Source: an uncultured Lachnospiraceae bacterium (lineage in GTDB: Bacteria > Bacillota > Clostridia > Lachnospirales > Lachnospiraceae). From it: 64,000 bases of DNA. Shown in pieces: positions 61,985 through 64,000 of this stretch; position 1 is the first letter of the stretch, and each line of letters begins with the position of its first letter. The notes under the pieces are model-generated. The model ran no database searches and was not told the origin of the DNA. It worked only from the letters and a program-made list of their open reading frames with translations. The stretch lies in the NCBI GenBank assembly GCA_910578115.1, contig CAJTPO010000006.1, positions 62,001 through 126,000 of the forward strand. The letters run 5' to 3'. The position numbers and the translations under genes are program-made.

Positions 61985-62622
61985 AGGCTCCCCTGCCCGT
62001 TCTCCCGATACCATTTCGCCATGAACGCGCTGCGGTCAGGGAATGGCGGCAGGGGCGTTCCATAAGGGCAGGCGTTCAGGATATCCCTGCCTGTCTGCAC
62101 ATAAGAGAGGACTTCCCTGTAATACGCTGTATTGGCAGGGGTATATCTGTCCTGTGTTTCTGTCTTTGATCCTGCCACTGCTGTATCAGGCGTTTTCTCT
62201 GGTATCTTCCCCATAAGCGACAGTTCCCCTTCCGCAAGGGCTTCCAGACCGCATAATGCATTGTGGAATTTCAGGTAATCGCAAAGGCTCTGATACCCCA
62301 CTTTCCTGTCTCCGGTTTTGATGGCATTGTCAAGAAGCGTTAAAAATGTGGCAGGTTCTTTTATTACAGGAAGTATGCCAAACGATACCCTCGCTTCCCC
62401 TTCTCTGAAGAAATCCACCCGGTATAAGAGTTCTTTTCCGGCTGGTATCTTTTCTTTCGGCTGGATATCCGCCAAAGGCAAAGGCAGCGCCTTTAGCAGC
62501 ACTGCCTTATCCTCTTCCTTATATACAAATGTGATAAGCGGGATTCCCTTCTTCCTCTCTTCCCCGGTAGTCCTTATATCCATCAAGAATTCTTTCAATG
62601 CTTTCTCAATGTCCTTCTTCAT
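61981..62622 (-). CDS. ICE accessory protein, unknown function
   Basis: A 213-residue soluble protein (MKKDIEKALKEFL at the start; PLITFVYKEEDKAVLLKALPLPLADI; end AFMAKWYRENG). It is placed between VirB4 and the NlpC/P60 hydrolase as in related elements. I recognise no family. Start ATG 62622 after GGAGGCTGCCC overlaps the end of VirB4 by 17 bases, and its stop overlaps the next start by four. The tight overlaps mark one operon. Confidence 0.7.
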   Translation of the reverse strand: MKKDIEKALKEFLMDIRTTGEERKKGIPLITFVYKEEDKAVLLKALPLPLADIQPKEKIPAGKELLYRVDFFREGEARVSFGILPVIKEPATFLTLLDNAIKTGDRKVGYQSLCDYLKFHNALCGLEALAEGELSLMGKIPEKTPDTAVAGSKTETQDRYTPANTAYYREVLSYVQTGRDILNACPYGTPLPPFPDRSAFMAKWYRENGQGSL

Positions 62623-64000
62623 GGGCAGCCTCCTTCCCGTCCTCAAAAGGGTTAGTGGAAAATAATTTATAGATGGGGCTGTCCTTATCGACAGTGATAT
62701 CCATGGGCACGATCATGTTGCCATGCTTCAATATCCCTGTTCCGCTCTGCGCTCCCCGGACGAACTTAAGCTGCTCCGGACTGATGTTGATCACTTCCGA
62801 TAACTTTTCAAGGTCAGTGGGAGCCTGCCGCAATAATGCAACAAACTCCGAATTGGCAAGCATGGTGGTTGCTGTATAATTCTGTAACATGTCCAAAATG
62901 TTCTGAGTGATACCACTGCACAATCCGCCCAGCTTCCGCACCTTCTTCCATAATGAAAACAGGTATTTTGCGGAATACTCTTTATCTAAAAGCACATGAA
63001 ATTCATCTATCACAAGCCATGTAGCCCTGCCACGCTTTGCATTCTCCATAATCCGGCTGCCGATATTCTCCATCATCACAAGCATGGAGATAGCGGAAAG
63101 TTCCTTCCCCATATCCCGGATGCCATAGACCAGAAAGCGGTTGTCGATATCCACATTTGTTTCATGGGCGAAGATGTTCAGGGAACCGCCGATAAACAGT
63201 TCCAGTGACAGGGCAAGCTCCTTTGCCTCCATCTCCGGCTGTGCCACGAGGATATCATAATAATCATGCAGGGTTTTCTGCTTCCATAAAGTCTTTGTTT
63301 TCTCCCCTTCCTTTTTCCCCCTGTTCCTCATGCATTCCTCTTTGATCTCCTGATAGAGCAGGCGCACACAACGGTCTATGATGGACTTCTGCCGGGAATT
63401 AAGAGCCTCTCCCATGCACTGCTCACAGATGCCAAGCATGAACTCCCCCTTTTCAGCAATAATGCCCTGAATGTCTGACACATCCTCCGGCAGTGCCATA
63501 GGGTTAATATAGTTACCCGTATAAGTAGAAAGCACCACCACCTGGCCGCCGAACCGCTCCGCAATCCCGAAGTATTCATGCTGGGGATCGATCACAATAA
63601 TGTCATCATCCGTATTTAAAAATACATTCCCCATCTCCATCTTGGCAAAGAAGGACTTCCCCGATCCGGGTACGCCGAAAATGAATCCGTTGCCATTCAC
63701 CAGCCTTTTCCTGTTTCCAAAGAGGATGTTGCGGCTGACCTGGTTCACGCCGTAGTAAGTGCCGCCTTTCCCCGGAAGGTAAAGCTCCTGCACGTTAAAG
63801 GGCATGAGTACCGCAAGGGATTGTGTCATAAGTGTACGCATGGTCTCCACCTGACGCACACCTATGGGCAAGGCTGTGTTTAATGCTTCCCTCTGCTTTA
63901 AATAATGCGCCTCTATCTGGCAGGAGTTCCTTTTGCCGATAGTCACCAGGGTTTCCTCTATGGCTTCCAGTTCTTCCTTCGTGTCTGCCTTGATGATGAT
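62606..64000 (-). CDS. VirB4/TraE conjugative ATPase (5' end beyond window)
   Basis: The visible 464 residues are the C-terminal ATPase part of the type IV secretion motor. Walker A is GVPGSGKSFFAK, Walker B is WLVIDEFHVLLD, and the FTSK/HerA-like blocks GGLCSGITQN and NSEFVALLRQAP follow. The frame continues past base 64000 without a start, so the N domain is outside. It drives pilus/channel assembly and DNA transfer and is the core marker that the element is conjugative. Confidence 0.9.
   Translation of the reverse strand: MIIKADTKEELEAIEETLVTIGKRNSCQIEAHYLKQREALNTALPIGVRQVETMRTLMTQSLAVLMPFNVQELYLPGKGGTYYGVNQVSRNILFGNRKRLVNGNGFIFGVPGSGKSFFAKMEMGNVFLNTDDDIIVIDPQHEYFGIAERFGGQVVVLSTYTGNYINPMALPEDVSDIQGIIAEKGEFMLGICEQCMGEALNSRQKSIIDRCVRLLYQEIKEECMRNRGKKEGEKTKTLWKQKTLHDYYDILVAQPEMEAKELALSLELFIGGSLNIFAHETNVDIDNRFLVYGIRDMGKELSAISMLVMMENIGSRIMENAKRGRATWLVIDEFHVLLDKEYSAKYLFSLWKKVRKLGGLCSGITQNILDMLQNYTATTMLANSEFVALLRQAPTDLEKLSEVINISPEQLKFVRGAQSGTGILKHGNMIVPMDITVDKDSPIYKLFSTNPFEDGKEAAHEEGH

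Larger units (their letters stand above)
34900..64000. mobile_element. integrative and conjugative element, left part (right end beyond window)
   Basis: From the integrase to the VirB4 gene every gene fits a clostridial conjugative element (Tn1549/CTn-like order): int at the end, SpoVG-like, ArdC/LtrC-like, NlpC/P60 hydrolase, small accessory gene and VirB4/TraE. Sortase, surface protein and the sugar locus are cargo. The left boundary is placed loosely between 34,900 and 35,127; the attachment site is not visible without the right end. No xis gene is seen next to int. Confidence 0.8.

Overview
The window looks like a chromosome segment of a Gram-positive gut bacterium of the Lachnospiraceae (Bacillota, Clostridia), with an integrated conjugative element in its right half. 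The evidence is the infC-rpmI-rplT operon with a non-ATG infC start and an attenuator, a thrS T-box leader, strong AGGAGG ribosome sites, GntR-type control of trehalose uptake, a DUF1540 protein, a SEC-C protein, and a clostridial-type conjugation module. No 16S sequence is present, so the genus is not assignable.

Bases 1-34,700 are chromosomal core and sugar genes. A trehalose PTS permease (treB, cut by the window edge) faces its GntR-type regulator treR, with three near-identical palindromic operators placed over the two promoters. An ABC exporter pair follows (ATPase, plus a permease fused to a CPBP protease), then a membrane protein/XRE pair, then two alpha-glycosidases (GH27 and GH31). 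Next are two decayed genes with internal deletions (a hipA-like kinase behind a hipB-like gene, and an AAA-ATPase/nuclease of the DUF1703 type), a ZIP metal transporter, a cyclase-family hydrolase, the 1,400-residue helicase Lhr, CutC and a zinc dehydrogenase. A housekeeping block follows: tRNA-Val(CAC), rlmD, tRNA-Pro(AGG), a hot-dog thioesterase, an M20 dipeptidase, the IF-3/L35/L20 operon, a lipoprotein, a DUF1540 protein, a GT39-like membrane transferase, thrS with its T-box leader, a C_GCAxxG_C_C protein and a SEC-C protein.

Bases from about 34,900 to the window end are the left part of an integrative and conjugative element (ICE). It opens with a tyrosine integrase, then a class B sortase next to a very large InlB-repeat surface protein that is probably its substrate. 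A gene-free but highly structured 0.9 kb region and two small DNA-binding regulators follow. A sugar cargo locus of about 14 kb comes next (two GH3 enzymes, a GH94 phosphorylase, a GPH symporter, a clan GH-A hydrolase, an unusual GH1 protein and an AraC regulator). Transfer genes close the window: SpoVG-like, ArdC/LtrC-like, NlpC/P60 hydrolase, an accessory gene, and VirB4/TraE cut by the window end.

The most interesting points are these. (i) A complete beta-glucoside/beta-glucan oligosaccharide utilisation locus is carried as ICE cargo. (ii) A pair of 15-bp repeats spaced exactly 20 bp lies upstream of each of the three cargo transcription units, which looks like the AraC regulon. (iii) The GH1 protein has both catalytic glutamates replaced by aspartate. 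(iv) A structured region in the ICE ends in an intrinsic terminator and may encode a noncoding RNA. All functional statements are read from sequence motifs and general family knowledge; no database search was run.
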